This document shows positions 34,119 through 44,559 of a stretch of DNA of 64,000 bases, piece by piece; the first letter of the stretch is position 1, and every line of letters begins with the position of its first letter. Below the pieces are notes generated by a model, which saw only the letters and a program-made list of their open reading frames with translations, did no database searches and had not been told where the DNA came from. A program made the translations under genes and the position numbers. Source of the DNA: Schizophyllum amplum (Eukaryota > Basidiomycota > Agaricomycetes > Agaricales > Schizophyllaceae); the NCBI GenBank assembly GCA_007026445.1, contig VDMD01000032.1:288972-352971 (forward strand), given 5' to 3'.

Positions 34119-34265
34119 GAACCACTGTCGACGACCCTCCCCATCCCCCGTCGACGATGCCAAAGCCACCCCACGCCATGAACCTCCACCACACACCGTG
34201 AACCTCCAGCTGTACCACACACCGTGACCTCCAGCCGTGGGCCGGGGCGCGTGTGATGAACGGGC

Positions 34266-36201
34266 TCAGACGGTCCCCGACTTGGCGATCTTGATGTCCG
34301 CCTTGGGCGTGCCGGACGCGGAGCCGAGGCCCTCGATCGTCTTCACGATGTCCATGCCCTCGACGACCTCGCCTGAAGGAGCCGGATTAGTGAGAGGCCA
34401 AAGAGCCGAGTAGTGAGAGGAGCCGGATTAGTGAGAGGAGCCGGGTTAGTGAGAGGCCCAAAGACGGTTGGGGGCGGGTAAAGAGGGTGGGAGACGAAGA
34501 GGGTGGATGGGATCAGTGAAGAGGCCAAAGAGGGCGAAGGTTGAAGAGGGCAAAGGATGAAGAGGCGGGGGCGGGTGAAGAGGGTTGGGGGCGGGTGAAG
34601 AGGTAGAGAGGGCGAAGAGGCAGGGACGGCGAAGAGGGTTGGGGGCGGGTGAAGAGGCAGGGGCGGCGAAGGAGGGCGAAGGGTGGAGAGGGCGACGGGA
34701 GCGTGGTGGCGGAGCTCGGTCTAACAACCACCACCACAAACAACCACCGCCATATCAAGCCTATCACCGCCATACGAAGCTCAAATGACCACTCCTCCAC
34801 TCACCAAACACCACATGCGCTCCATCGAGCCAGCTGGTGACGACGGTGGTGATGAAGAACTGCGAGCCGTTCGTGTTCTTGCCCGCGTTCGCCATGGAGA
34901 GCATGCCCGGCTTGGTGTGCTTGAGCTGGAAGTTCTCGTCTGGGGGAAGAGGGAGGGGTTAATTGAGGGTCGAAAGAGTTAGGTGAAAGACAAAGGCAAG
35001 GGAATGCGGTGGTGGGAAGGGGTGTGGGGAAGGAATGGGTGTGGGGAAAAGATGGGACGGTCAGTCGAGTGAAGAAAATGGGAGGTGGGTGGGAGGAAGG
35101 AGATGCGGGGGGCTGGATGTGTGTGGGACGGATGCGGAGGTGGGATGTTGGCTTGCGTAGCTCCCGATCTGTGTAGCTCCCGACTCGTTGCAGCGCCCGA
35201 CTCGTGCAGTGGCCCTCTCTTGCAGCGCCCGACTCGTTACAGCTCCCCCTCGCGCACACAACGCAGACCTCCCACACTCACCCGCAAACTTCTCGCCGTA
35301 GATGCTCTTCCCGCCGGTCCCGTTCCCACGCGTGAAGTCGCCGCCCTGGAGCATGAAGTTGGGGATGATGCGGTGGAAGCCGGAGCCCTGGTAGCCGAAG
35401 CCGTGCTCGCCGGTCGCGAGCTCGCGGAAATTCTTCGCGGTCTTGGGCACGACGTCGTCGAAGAGCTTGAAGGTGACGCGGCCGAGGGGCGCGCCGTCCT
35501 TGGTGATGTCGAACTGGGGGGCAGGGATGAGCGGGTGTGCGCGGAGGGATGAGCGAGCGTGGGCGGAGGGATGAGCGAGTGTGCGCGGAGGGATGTGCGA
35601 GTGTGTGTGGGGAGGGAACGGAATGAGTGGGGGATAGGGGGAGGAGGTGGTCTTTGGGTGAGAAGGGTGGGCGGGTAGGGACGCGCGAGCGCGAGAGACC
35701 GACGCGCCGTCGCCGCCATCGTCTGGCCGACAGCGCGCGCGGCCATGATCACCAATGACGCAGTGGTCGCCCATCGCGTCATCCGACTCCGCAGACGCGC
35801 GCGCGCCGCATCCGACGCTGCCCAACCCGCCTGCAGCGCTGGCAAGCATCGCGCGTTGCCTCTACGTCCTCCCGTCCCCGCGATCGAGTCGACGACCCGT
35901 GCGCCGCGCGTTCCATTCAATTGCAGTGTAGCTCGATCGCGTCGTGCATATATCCGCTTTTCCATCGCCTGCTCATCGTCTCGCCCCGCCGCGCCTCCAG
36001 CGGCCACCACCTGCGAGCCAGCACCACCGCACCCGTGCGACCGCCATCACCGCCCATCCCATCCCCATCGCGTCCCATCGCCCGGTCGCAAAGATGGAAG
36101 ACACCCGCTTCGCCCGTGCATGCATCCACATTCATAACGCACCCCAGACACCCAGCAATCCAAGATAAGAAAACCAGCCAACTCACGAATACGTTGGACA
36201 T
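34266..36201 (-). CDS. Cyclophilin A-type peptidyl-prolyl cis-trans isomerase, 162 aa
   Basis: Four exons: 36187-36201 (MSNVF), 35283-35514, 34805-34939 and 34266-34372. All splice sites are GT-AG with correct phase, giving a full-length single-domain cyclophilin. It catalyses cis-trans isomerisation of X-Pro bonds and is the cytosolic cyclosporin-binding type. Catalytic positions are present: R53, F58, M59 and Q61 in [15 protein letters not shown], then NGSQFF and [16 protein letters not shown] (Trp and His retained). No signal peptide. Unusual here are the introns of 433, 343 and 672 nt, packed with GGTGAAGAGG, GGGGTGTGGGG and similar repeats, where introns elsewhere in the window are about 50 nt. 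The start fits the family exactly (MSNVFFDI). Confidence 0.93.
34373..34804 (-). repeat. Minisatellite-filled intron 3 of the cyclophilin gene
   Basis: Units like GAAGAGGCGGGGGCGGGTGA and GGATTAGTGAGAGGAGCC are repeated many times across the 432-nt intron. Confidence 0.8.
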
Positions 36202-37147
36202 GATGATTGCAGGCGAGCGGAGAGAGATCTGGGGCGATTGGGCCGCGAGCGAGGTCGTATATAAGGGACCTCGGCGATCGCCGGTGGGGCGGTCCAAGCG
36301 GAGCGCCGTGGCTGATGTCACGCTATCCGCGCGTCAACTGAGGGTCGCGACTCCCGGGCCGCTCCCGCTTCACCTCGACTAGCTGGCCCAGATACTTACC
36401 TGTCCCGCAAGTTGACTGTCCTCCAGAGCTGTCCTTCAGGTCTTGCAGGAACTTCCTTCACGTCTTGCAGGAATCAGTATACTTCTCAGTGCAGTAGGAC
36501 AGACGATCTTTCGGAACCGCGCGTAACGCCCGACGTCATGTTGCAGTTTTTAGGTGCGCCGATGCGAATTCGAAGTTCAACACTGCATGGCGACTCGCGA
36601 GCTCTGGGCGAACCCGAAGTTACTTAGGCTGACTGTTACTGTTGATTGGGTTTGGACCTTGGTAGCAAATGCCCAGTGCCAGGCAGCTGCGTATACCTAC
36701 AGGCGGCTGCTGCGCACACAATTCCGCGAATATTTTGACGCGCTGGACGCAGCTGCACGGTCGACAGGGGGTCATCCCTCCGAACAAACCGGGTAGTTCT
36801 CAACGCAGTCCCTTACTGTACCAAGGAGGTATACTCTCCTAGGCTCGATCATCCGCTCCGTGTTAGATCAGGCAAGCTGAGTAACACGAAGCCTCGCCCG
36901 CTCCCTCGCTCAAAACCCAAAACAGAAGATAACGGATTGTCGGCCCGGTTGCCGCTCTCTCTTTTCGGATAAAGCACTTGCGTGTTCGGGCTGAGGCTCG
37001 CGCGACTGAACGAGTCTAATACTCTCCGACCAAAAAGGAGATATGCTCTCCGCCCAAAGGGGACATATGCTCTCCGACCAAAAAGGAGTGCTCCCCGACT
37101 CACACGAGCCAAAAAAAATAAAAAAAAGGGAAACATGCTCGCTTCAT
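36202..37147. other. Intergenic, cyclophilin promoter side
   Basis: 36202-36300 is the upstream region of the cyclophilin gene; a TATATAAG lies on the plus strand at 36257. 37030-37090 contains three copies of a CTCTCCGACCAAAAAGGAG-like unit (19-23 nt). No gene supported. Confidence 0.45.
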
Positions 37148-37247
37148 TGACCACCGCAGGGGTCGAACCTGCAATCTCCTGATATACAAATCCGTCCGTT
37201 ACCCGGGGAAATCGTAGTCAGACGCGTTGCCATTACGCCAGGCGGCC
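37148..37247 (-). tRNA. tRNA-Arg(ACG) with 28-nt intron
   Basis: The acceptor stem GGCCGCC pairs with GGTGGTC, the D arm is GCGTAATGGCAACGC, the anticodon stem TCTGA pairs with TCAGG, and loop CTACGA gives anticodon ACG. The T arm is GCAGG-TTCGACC-CCTGC and the discriminator is A. The intron follows position 37. The 72-nt mature sequence is identical to the other three copies in the window. T-runs (TTTTTTTT) on the minus strand just downstream at about 37110-37127 fit a Pol III terminator. Confidence 0.93.
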
Positions 37248-37386
37248 ATGAAGGGATGAACTGCTGCAGGCATTGGCTAAAGGGAGGGATTGGCTAGAGG
37301 GGGGGGGAGAAGGAGGGGCGTGGTAAAGGGGGGAGGGACGGAGATGAACGGCGAGGGAGGTGAGGGGCGATGGAGGCGATAGGAGG

Positions 37387-37529
37387 GGACGCGCAAGGTG
37401 GTGTAGTAGCCTGGACGCGCAAGATGGTGTAGTAGGACGCGCAAGATGGTGTAGTAGGACGCGCAAGATGGTGTTGTAGGACGCGCAAGATGGTGTTGTA
37501 GGACGCGCTAGATGCTGTAGTAGAACGCG
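37387..37529 (+). repeat. 22-nt tandem repeat, about 6 copies
   Basis: The unit GGACGCGCAAGATGGTGTAG plus TA lies upstream of the 37148-37247 tRNA. Confidence 0.9.
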
Positions 37530-37661
37530 CGGTGCATTGACAGAGGTCGCTTGTCGCAGGCAGGCATAAACACGGTATTGGGCGAGGGCGCATGGGACGA
37601 GCAGGAGGGTCACGTCGGAAGACTACCGCAGACGCGTTAAACGACGACCAGGAGAGGCGGC

Positions 37662-37795
37662 GGACGACCACGGCAGACGCGGCGTACGACCACGACAGAC
37701 GCGGCGGACGACCACGGCAGACGCGGCGGACGACCACGGCAGACGCGGCGGACGACCACGGCAGACGCGGCGTACGGCCGCGGCAGACGCGTTGA
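37662..37795 (+). repeat. 21-nt tandem repeat, about 6 copies
   Basis: The unit GACCACGGCAGACGCGGCGG plus A. Being a multiple of three it keeps several frames open. Confidence 0.9.
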
Positions 37796-37959
37796 ACGAG
37801 TACGGAGTCGACGACGCCGTCGCCGTCTGAGGACAACCCGCGAATCAAGCCCGGTCCGGTCGACCGTGTCCTCCGATCGCTGGTTGATGCACGGCTTGTC
37901 TCCGTCCTGCATCCAACACCCGACTACCGTGCGGCATTCCATTCTCCGTGTTCCGCTCG

Positions 37960-38050
37960 CGTATGCCTCGTCGCTGCCTGTGTACGCGTCGCCGCTGCCG
38001 GAGTACGCGTCGCCGCTGCCTGTGTACGCGTCGCCGCTGCTGATGTACGT
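37960..38050 (+). repeat. 21-nt tandem repeat, 4-5 copies
   Basis: The unit GTACGCGTCGCCGCTGCCTG plus T. Confidence 0.9.
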
Positions 38051-38254
38051 CTCGTCCGCGCCCGTCGTCCGCGAACACTTCCCTCTCCGGATATATGCTC
38101 TAATGCACCCCTCTGCGTCCACCCTTCTCGCCCTCTCCACGTAGTTCCTCCTCTGCTGTCTCTTCCTCCCTCCCCCCCCCTCTCCTCCTTGTCTCCTCCT
38201 CTACCCTCCCTTCGCTCTCTCTGCCCGGTCCACGCCGCCCACCCACACTCCCAC

Positions 38255-38336
38255 GGGCGCCTGGCGTAATGGCACGATCACAATCCGAGGTCGTAGTATT
38301 TGACCAGGAGATTGCAGGTTCGACCCGATGCGCTCC
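38255..38336 (+). pseudogene. Decayed tRNA-like relic related to tRNA-Arg(ACG)
   Basis: It shares CCTGGCGTAATGGCA (D-arm side) and AGGAGATTGCAGGTTCGACC (T-arm side) with the tRNA-Arg genes. The T stem cannot close (GCAGG against CGATG) and the anticodon arm is replaced by CACAATCCGAGGTCGTAGTA. Pyrimidine-rich DNA and CACCCACACTCCCAC lie upstream, similar to the flank of the intact gene 590 bp further on, suggesting an old tandem duplication. Confidence 0.6.
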
Positions 38337-38841
38337 AACGCTCTCTTTTGTTGCTCTTCCAAGCCCACCTTCGTGACCTTCCCCGCATCCCATGCGCTCC
38401 GTTCCGCTCGTTCATGTCTCGTCGCCCGCGCATGTCTCGACACTGTCTCCCTATGTTTCGTCGCCGTCCTCATATGCCTCCTCACCCCCGCATATATGTG
38501 CTTCCTTCGCCTCTCTGGCTACCCTCACCTTACTCCTTTCCCTCGCCCTCGCCCCTCTTGCCATATCCCACAGCATTGCTCTTTCTCCCTTCCTCCTCTG
38601 CCCATCTTCTCGTATCGCTCTTAATCCTTCCCTTCTCACTACCCTGCCCCTCCCCTCCCTCAATCCTCTCCCCTCCCGCCTTCCTCTTCCTCCCTCCCTC
38701 AATCCTCTCCCCTCCCAGCTCGATCATCTTTGTTCCACCCTCCCTCCCCGCCTTCCTCTTCCGCGCCCTCCCCGCCTCCTTCTCTCCTCCCTCCCCTTCG
38801 CCCTCCGCGCGCCTCCCACCGCCCACCCCACATCCCCCACA

Positions 38842-38939
38842 GGCCGCCTGGCGTAATGGCAACGCGTCTGACTACGATCCACTGGTAATGGACGGATTTG
38901 TATATCAGGAGATTGCAGGTTCGACCCCTGCGGTGGTCA
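38842..38939 (+). tRNA. tRNA-Arg(ACG) with 26-nt intron
   Basis: Same 72-nt mature sequence and structure as 37148-37247, with a CTACGA anticodon loop interrupted by a 26-nt intron ending GGACGGATTTGTAT. TTTTT follows at about 38964. A long C/T-rich tract (38560-38840) lies immediately upstream. Confidence 0.93.
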
Positions 38940-39334
38940 ATGTACTGGAAGTGAAGGGTGCTCTTTTTGCTGTACGTGTCGCAAAGCGCGCCAGACGAAC
39001 GAGCCGCGAGACGGGAATTGAATAAGGGGAGGAAACAACGGACGGGTTGCCTTCTTCTGAGCTACGCCGGAACATTGAGACAGCGTCGTCAAATCGAGGG
39101 TGTTTAAAACACCTCGATTGCGGTGCCAGTGAACATATTTGAGACAATCTCTGTTGTTCCCCTATTCGATGATATATAAAGGCCCCGTCGCACAAGTACT
39201 TAAAAGCCCCGTCGCACTATCGTCCGTCCTCTACCTCTCTTATTCGGCACTGTCAACCGTCCCGCCGCTGCCGCCGACCTCGCCGCCTCACCGGCATTCA
39301 CCATGCAGTCCTTCATTGCCATCGAGCGCATCCT

Positions 39335-39450
39335 CGACGCAGAACGCGACTTCATCCTCGACGCAGAACACGACTTCATCCTCGACGCAGAACACGACTT
39401 CATCCTCGATGCAGAACACGACTTCATCCTCGACGCAGAACACGACTTCT
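39335..39450 (+). repeat. 24-nt tandem repeat, 5 copies
   Basis: The unit GACTTCATCCTCGACGCAGA plus ACAC encodes DFILDAEH in one frame. Confidence 0.92.
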
Positions 39451-39454
39451 CTCT

Positions 39455-39860
39455 ATTCAATCGCACGCGCTACAAGTACTTACGATCGCAGGACTGACTG
39501 CATCGGCAAGGGTGGCTTCGCCAAAAATCTACCGCGCGGTCGACACTGAGAACCACGGTCGACACTGAGAATCACAACCGGCTCGTCGCCGTCAAGGTGC
39601 TACAAGCCTCCGGCTCGTCGTCGTCAAGGTGCTACAACCGACTCGTCGCCGTCAAGGTGCTACAAGCCTCCGGCTCGTCGTCGTCAAGGTGCTGAATATG
39701 TTCGAAGCCGACCCCGACCCCCGCATGTACGCCATGCAGAAGCTGGCAGGAGGCCAATGATCATCCATCGCTCCCTCTCCGTTCACCCGAACATTGGCGA
39801 GTTCCACGGTGCCCGGATCCCCCTTCACGCCAGTCCGAGTCTCGCCCTGCTTCTCCCCCA
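39455..39860 (+). pseudogene. Decayed protein kinase N-lobe fragment
   Basis: Pieces of a kinase N-lobe appear in shifting frames: DCIGKGGFAK (glycine loop), then IYRAVDTENH, then NRLVAVKVLQ (the beta-3 strand with the Val-Ala-Val-Lys lysine), duplicated in tandem together with ASGSSSSRC (39590-39690), then NMFEADPDPRMYAMQKLAGG and HPNIGEFHGARI. There is no catalytic loop or DFG nearby. The segment resembles the N-lobe of the intact kinase at 53.2 kb in style (DCIGQGAYGEVFRAIDTHND) but is not a recent copy. The internal duplication and frame breaks argue that it is dead. Confidence 0.6.
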
Positions 39861-40095
39861 TCACGCTAGTCGTCTCTCCCTGCTCTCCCCCTTCACGCTA
39901 GCGAGTCTTTCGTCCTGTCCTCCCCCTTCAGTCGTCTCTCCCTGCTCCCTCCCCCTTCACGCTAGTGTCGTTTCGTCCTGCCCTCCCCCTTCACGCTAGT
40001 CGTCTCTCCCTGCTCCCTCCCCCTTCACGCTAGCGAGTCGTTTCGTCCTGCTCTCCCCCTTCACAATCACGCTAGTGTCGTTTTGTCCTGCTCCC
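39820..40095 (+). repeat. Imperfect tandem repeats of a CTCCCCCTTCACGCTAG unit
   Basis: Long, irregular copies mixing CCCCCTTCACGCTAG and TCGTCTCTCCCTGCT. Confidence 0.8.
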
Positions 40096-40154
40096 TCCTC
40101 CCTCCTCATAACGCGCTTCTCGCCCTCTTATCCTCTCTTTCTCTGGCGTCTGGA

Positions 40155-40350
40155 GCCTCAATCGAGATCGTGCACCTGGGTGTCCCTCATTCGAGATCGT
40201 GCACCTGGGTGTCCTTCAATCGAGATCGTGCACCTGGGCATCCCTCAAAAAAGATCGTGCACCTGGGTGTCCTTCAATCGAGATCGTGCACCTGGGCATC
40301 CCTCAATCGAGATCGTGCACCTGGGTGTCCTTCAATCGAGATCGAGCCAC
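40155..40350 (+). repeat. 29-nt tandem repeat, about 7 copies
   Basis: The unit TCAATCGAGATCGTGCACCT plus GGGTGTCCT. Confidence 0.93.
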
Positions 40351-40374
40351 GGCGGGTGAAGGCGGAGGCGCTGG

Positions 40375-40530
40375 GCGCTGACCATATATAAGTGGGAAGG
40401 CGCTGAACAGAAGTGCGATGGCGCTGACCAGAAGTGCGAGGGCGCTGATTATAAGTGCGAGGGCGCTGACCAAAAGTGGGAAGGCACTGACCAGGAGTGC
40501 AAAGGCGCTGACCATAAGTGCGATGGCGAG
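40375..40530 (+). repeat. 21-nt tandem repeat, about 7-8 copies
   Basis: The unit GGCGCTGACCAGAAGTGCGA with variants. It grades into a GAGGACGAGGTGAGAGAAC repeat up to about 40580. Confidence 0.88.
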
Positions 40531-40789
40531 GACGGGGTGAGAGAACGAGGACGAGGTGAGAGAACGAGGACGAGGTGAGAGAACGAGGAGACGGCGAGAG
40601 CCTCGGAGGAGGAGGACGGCGAGAGCGAGGAGGAGGACGGGGTGAGAGGAGGAAGAGGAGGCGCGAGGCGCGAGGAGGAGGAGGAGGCGCGAGATGCGAG
40701 GAGGAGGCGAGGAGACGGCGAAAGATGGCGGAGGGGGAGGAAGGCGATGACGAGGACGGGTGAAGTCGAGGACGAGGACGCACTGTGAA

Positions 40790-43035
40790 GCGCAGACCGG
40801 GTGAATGTCACCGGGCAAATAACGGGTGGAACTCACCTGCTGAACGGTTGAAAGTCACTTGTCCAGCGGGTTAATATTGGGGTAGGCACGCCGGGTGAAG
40901 ACCTAGTGAATTCGCACCGCATTTTGGCACATTCACCCGGTGCCCCCCTCTGCGCTGGGCCTGTTAACTTTCACCCGTTTAGCAGGTGAATTATCCCTCC
41001 GTTTATTTATTACTGTTCCGGAATGTAATGGCAATCACCAAATTTTTCGGCGGAAATGCATTGTCGCTCGATTAGGCAATTCCGCATTTCCCTGACGATG
41101 ACGGCTGGTCGCTGCAGTCGCCTGAGGGGAGAGAGCACTTGGAAAAATGCCAGTACCATCCGAGTGATGACCTGAATACTCCAAGACCATTAAAAATACT
41201 CCCCTCTCGAAGACAACTCGAAGAAGCTCTCAACCGAGGACGCCTCGTGCCCCGGAGCTTTGACGACGTGTCTGCCCGCTCTGCAGCAAGTACATATTAC
41301 AAGAACGGTGAAAAACATAGTGATAGTCATTCTCAGCCACCATGAAATTTTCCCCGTCTCGCAAACGAAGACGACAAGCTGTAACGAGCCAACATACACT
41401 CAGCACGTGATCCAGAAATTCCAGATTGCCTTTTTGGGCGACAATTAATTTCCGTCAAAAAAAACTCGCGGTTGCCATTACATTCCGGAACAGTTGTAAC
41501 CTGGTTTTCGGGTGGGACTTTCACCAGTATTGCTGGTGGAAGTCGTTGGGCTTGCCGTTACTGTGACCAGCTATATACGACAATATTCGGTACACGGTTC
41601 TGGTTGTGATGAATGGCAAATGAAGTATATTGATTGTGTAAAACTACTTGGTGATACACCTGCTACTGTAATGCACCAGAACAACTGCTAAGCAGCAAGA
41701 CGAAAACACGTACATGAAGGATAGAACATATCAGCATATGATCCTGGCGAAAAATAGTGACGTACCTTCTAGGAGCAGTCGAGCGCGTGCATGCACGCCT
41801 CCATGATCGCGTATCCTGTGGCTGCACGTATAAATCTGGTAGAAGACGAGGCTGTACGTCACCGTTCGGATGGATCGCACCTGCTAACGCTCACCGGGAG
41901 GTATAGTCCCTGGGGCATCTGTGAGCTAGGTGCGGAGCAAAGGGAGCAGGGGGAGGCGCACCATTGGGGCGAAGCGCCGCACATCCTCACTTGACGCACT
42001 GTTGGATCGTCCTATCGCAGTTAGCCTGGGAAATGAGTTCAGTCATCGTTTTGCCTCGCCACCTATCACTGACCTTGTCCGTGCTATTCTGCACAGGCAA
42101 TCGGCGCCGATCGCCCCTCTACGCGTCGTTAGACGCGTCCAGAAAGATAACGAGACGCACTCACCTAATCGGCTTGTGCGCCTTGGTTTGCAATCGAATT
42201 GCCCGCACGCGCTCGCCGCACTTCACCCAGTCCAATCATACCCATCCCCTCCTCCAAGAGGAGTTCAAAAACGGGCGATTGAAGCCCTCGCCAGAGGACA
42301 TCGCTGCAGAGCGGGAAGCCACAGGTCATGTGCAAATCGAGGAAGCACAACGGCCCACTCAATCCGTCGGCACCCTGCGCTCAGGACTTGTAAACGCAGG
42401 AAGAAAGCGTCGTTGGCGTCGTTTCGAAAACGGTACCTGGTGGGAACATGTCGATCACTTGAGGGCAGGTCTTTCGACCTTGTTCGCAGCGATCCGCATC
42501 AGCTGCGCACGCGCGTCTCACTACCTCTCCCTTGTCGAACCCTCAGGACATGCAGATACTTGATCACTCTACATCAGTGCTTCCTAGTACAGCTGTACTC
42601 GCTACTGAGCTCGAACCCATCATCATCATAGCCAGTCGTCTTCATAGTGTACATCGTCAAGATGCTCGACCGCGCCGCAGGCGCTCCCAACAACGAGCCA
42701 TCTCTTGTATCGTGTGCATAGAGGCTCTCATGCATTGATGTATATATCAGCCTTCGCTCAAGTACACCGCATTGTCTGAAATACTATGACTAGAGCTGCC
42801 CTCAGTGGCTGCAGCGTTGGCAGCCCGCCACATGCATAAACGGTGTAATTTTTGACCAGGTCGAATAACCCGGCCACCCGGTGAAAGTGACTAGGCGCGC
42901 CCTCAGCGACGCACCCGGTGAAAAGTCCCAGGTAGTCATTCACCCGTTCTTCACCCGATTAACGGGTGACTGGGTAAATCAAACCGTCGACCAGGTGACT
43001 TTCACCCGAGATCGGGCGCATAGTGACGGGTGAAG
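40790..43035. mobile_element. Candidate 2.2 kb region bounded by GGGTGAA-rich inverted flanks
   Basis: 40790-40990 and 42870-43035 are both dense in GGGTGAA/TTCACCC. Part of the left side (GAAAGTCACTTG, GCGGGTTAAT near 40850-40880) matches the reverse complement of the right side (GAAAGTCACCTG, CGGTTTGAT near 42980-43010). Open frames at 41791-42563 include QEEFKNGRLKPSPEDIAAER but match nothing I know. The ends and the element nature are inference. Confidence 0.35.
41013..41493. mobile_element. 481 bp MITE-like element with about 70 bp terminal inverted repeats
   Basis: The left end 41013-41083 and the reverse complement of the right end 41425-41493 start with an identical 22 bp (CTGTTCCGGAATGTAATGGC and AA) and continue similar for about 70 bp (TTTTT, CGGAAAT, ATTGTCGC and GGCAAT at matching spacing). 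There is no ORF of transposase type. Flanks TTA and TTG give at best an imperfect 3 bp duplication. This is a non-autonomous DNA transposon by structure. Confidence 0.75.
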
Positions 43036-43337
43036 GCGAGAACAATGACGAGGCGCCCGGACGAGGACGAAGCAGACGGCGAAGGAGAAAGCGAGGACGG
43101 AGGAGACGGCGGGAGGCGGCGGGAGACGGCGGGAGGCGGTGGGCGGAGTTTATGCCTTCGGGCGTCCGACGGATGGCGTCTCTGAGGTGCTCGGATCGCA
43201 TGCGGAACTCATGTCACTTGCATGCGGAACGCATGTCACTTGCACGCGGTACTCACTGTATAACACTCGCACGCAGAAGCCACAACCCAAAAACGAAATC
43301 GAAAATAACGACAAAAAGAACGATGAGGACCTTCGAG

Positions 43338-43434
43338 TGACCACCGCAGGGGTCGAACCTGCAATCTCCTGATATACAATTCCCAGAGGATGCTGCGATC
43401 GTAGTCAGACGCGTTGCCATTACGCCAGGCGGCC
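43338..43434 (-). tRNA. tRNA-Arg(ACG) with 25-nt intron
   Basis: The mature 72 nt are identical to the other copies. The intron TCGCAGCATCC...TTGTAT shares only its 3' TTGTAT with copies 1 and 2. A minus-strand TTTTT at about 43312-43318 fits termination. Confidence 0.93.
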
Positions 43435-43439
43435 ATGAG

Positions 43440-43525
43440 GTGGAAGGCGCGTGGAAATGGAAGACGGGTGGAAATGGAAGGCGCGTGGAAATGGAAGGCG
43501 CGTGGAAATGGAAGGCGCGTGGAAA
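43440..43525 (+). repeat. 17-nt tandem repeat, about 5 copies
   Basis: The unit GTGGAAATGGAAGGCGC, immediately 5' of the minus-strand tRNA. It continues into G/A-rich DNA up to about 43815. Confidence 0.9.
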
Positions 43526-43815
43526 TGCTGTCGGGAATCTTAGAAGGCAGGTGAAAGGGGAAGAAGAGAGGAAAGTGGAGGAGGGGGGATGGCGAAGGGC
43601 GGGATGTTGGGAGAGAAGGGAGGGAGAAGCGGAGGATGAGGAGATGAGAGATTGGAGAAATGGCACGGAGGGAACGAGAGTGGGGGGCCGGGGAGGGTGA
43701 GGCAAAGCGGGTAAGAGGAGGGATGGGGTAGGAGGAGGAGGGGGGAGAAGAGAGGGAGGAGGGAGGGAGGAGGGAGGGAGGAGGGAGATGGGGGAAGGAG
43801 GAAGGAGGGGGAAGG

Positions 43816-44559
43816 GGAAGACGCGCGCAGACGTCCTCGGTCCGGCAGTCCGAATTCTGCTCAACCACGTCTGTCGTCGCGCCTCCATGGCTCTATGTAC
43901 CCTCGTCCCGCCCATAACTCTCGTCTCGTCCATCCCATGGCCCTCGTCCCGCTCATTGCTCTCGTCCCCGCGTAGCCCTCGTCCCGCTCATGGCTAGCCC
44001 TCGCTCAGAACAAAGCCCCACCCTCGTCCCCGCCCATTGGAGCTACTCTCTCAGCCCCCAGCCCTGCCCTCGCTCAGTCCGTATCCCTCGTTTCGCCTAT
44101 ATATCTTGTGCAGCACATAGCCCTCGTGCAGTATTCTCCTCTCGCGCATGGACGTCGTGCAAACACCCTCGTCCCACACATGGCCTTCGTCCCTGTATCG
44201 CAAGCAGTCGACGCGATCGGGAATGCAGTCGAGGGCGACCCCGGGAAGCAGCAGTCGACACGACGCAGTTGGGGTAGCCATCGAGGAGGCCGCGAGCAGG
44301 GGAAGCCGTCGAGGAGGCCGCGAACAGAGGGAAGCCGTCGAGGCGACCGGGGAGGAGGCCGTCGAGGTGACCGGGGAGGAGGCCGTCGAGGCGACAGGTA
44401 GCAGTCGATGTAATGGACAGAGAACAAGGTATGTAGTATAGAAGACTTTGCTGATATGGATGGTGTTGACGTGCGCGCGCAGATGTCAGACGGCGCATTG
44501 GATGCCAGACGGAGCTTTATACTGGCGTATGGCTGCAAGCTCCTCGATGGCTCAAGCTC
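43816..44559. other. Degenerate CTCGTCCC-rich and GAGGAGGCCGTC-rich DNA
   Basis: 43880-44110 carries imperfect CCCTCGTCCCGCTCAT copies. 44285-44400 carries GTCGAGGCGACCGGGGAGGA-type copies. No gene supported. Confidence 0.6.

Noticed and set aside
35061..36010. Long frames overlapping the cyclophilin gene in other phases
   Set aside because: They are intron read-through and shadow frames of the spliced cyclophilin.
37387..38050. Regularly spaced repeats that might suggest a CRISPR-like array
   Set aside because: Units are head-to-tail without unique spacers and the genome is eukaryotic; these are minisatellites.
39303..39497. ORF with five DFILDAEH repeats
   Set aside because: A 24-nt minisatellite with a multiple-of-three period; only repeats support the frame.
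41791..42631. Two overlapping plus-strand ORFs of 199 and 233 residues
   Set aside because: No motif, and the two overlap in different frames inside a presumed mobile region; not called as genes.
43236..43933. Long minus-strand frames containing AAWRNGNASDYD
   Set aside because: This peptide is the translation of the tRNA-Arg(ACG) gene at 43338-43434; the rest is translated C/T-rich flank. The same artefact occurs at 38300-39025 and 56408-56629.
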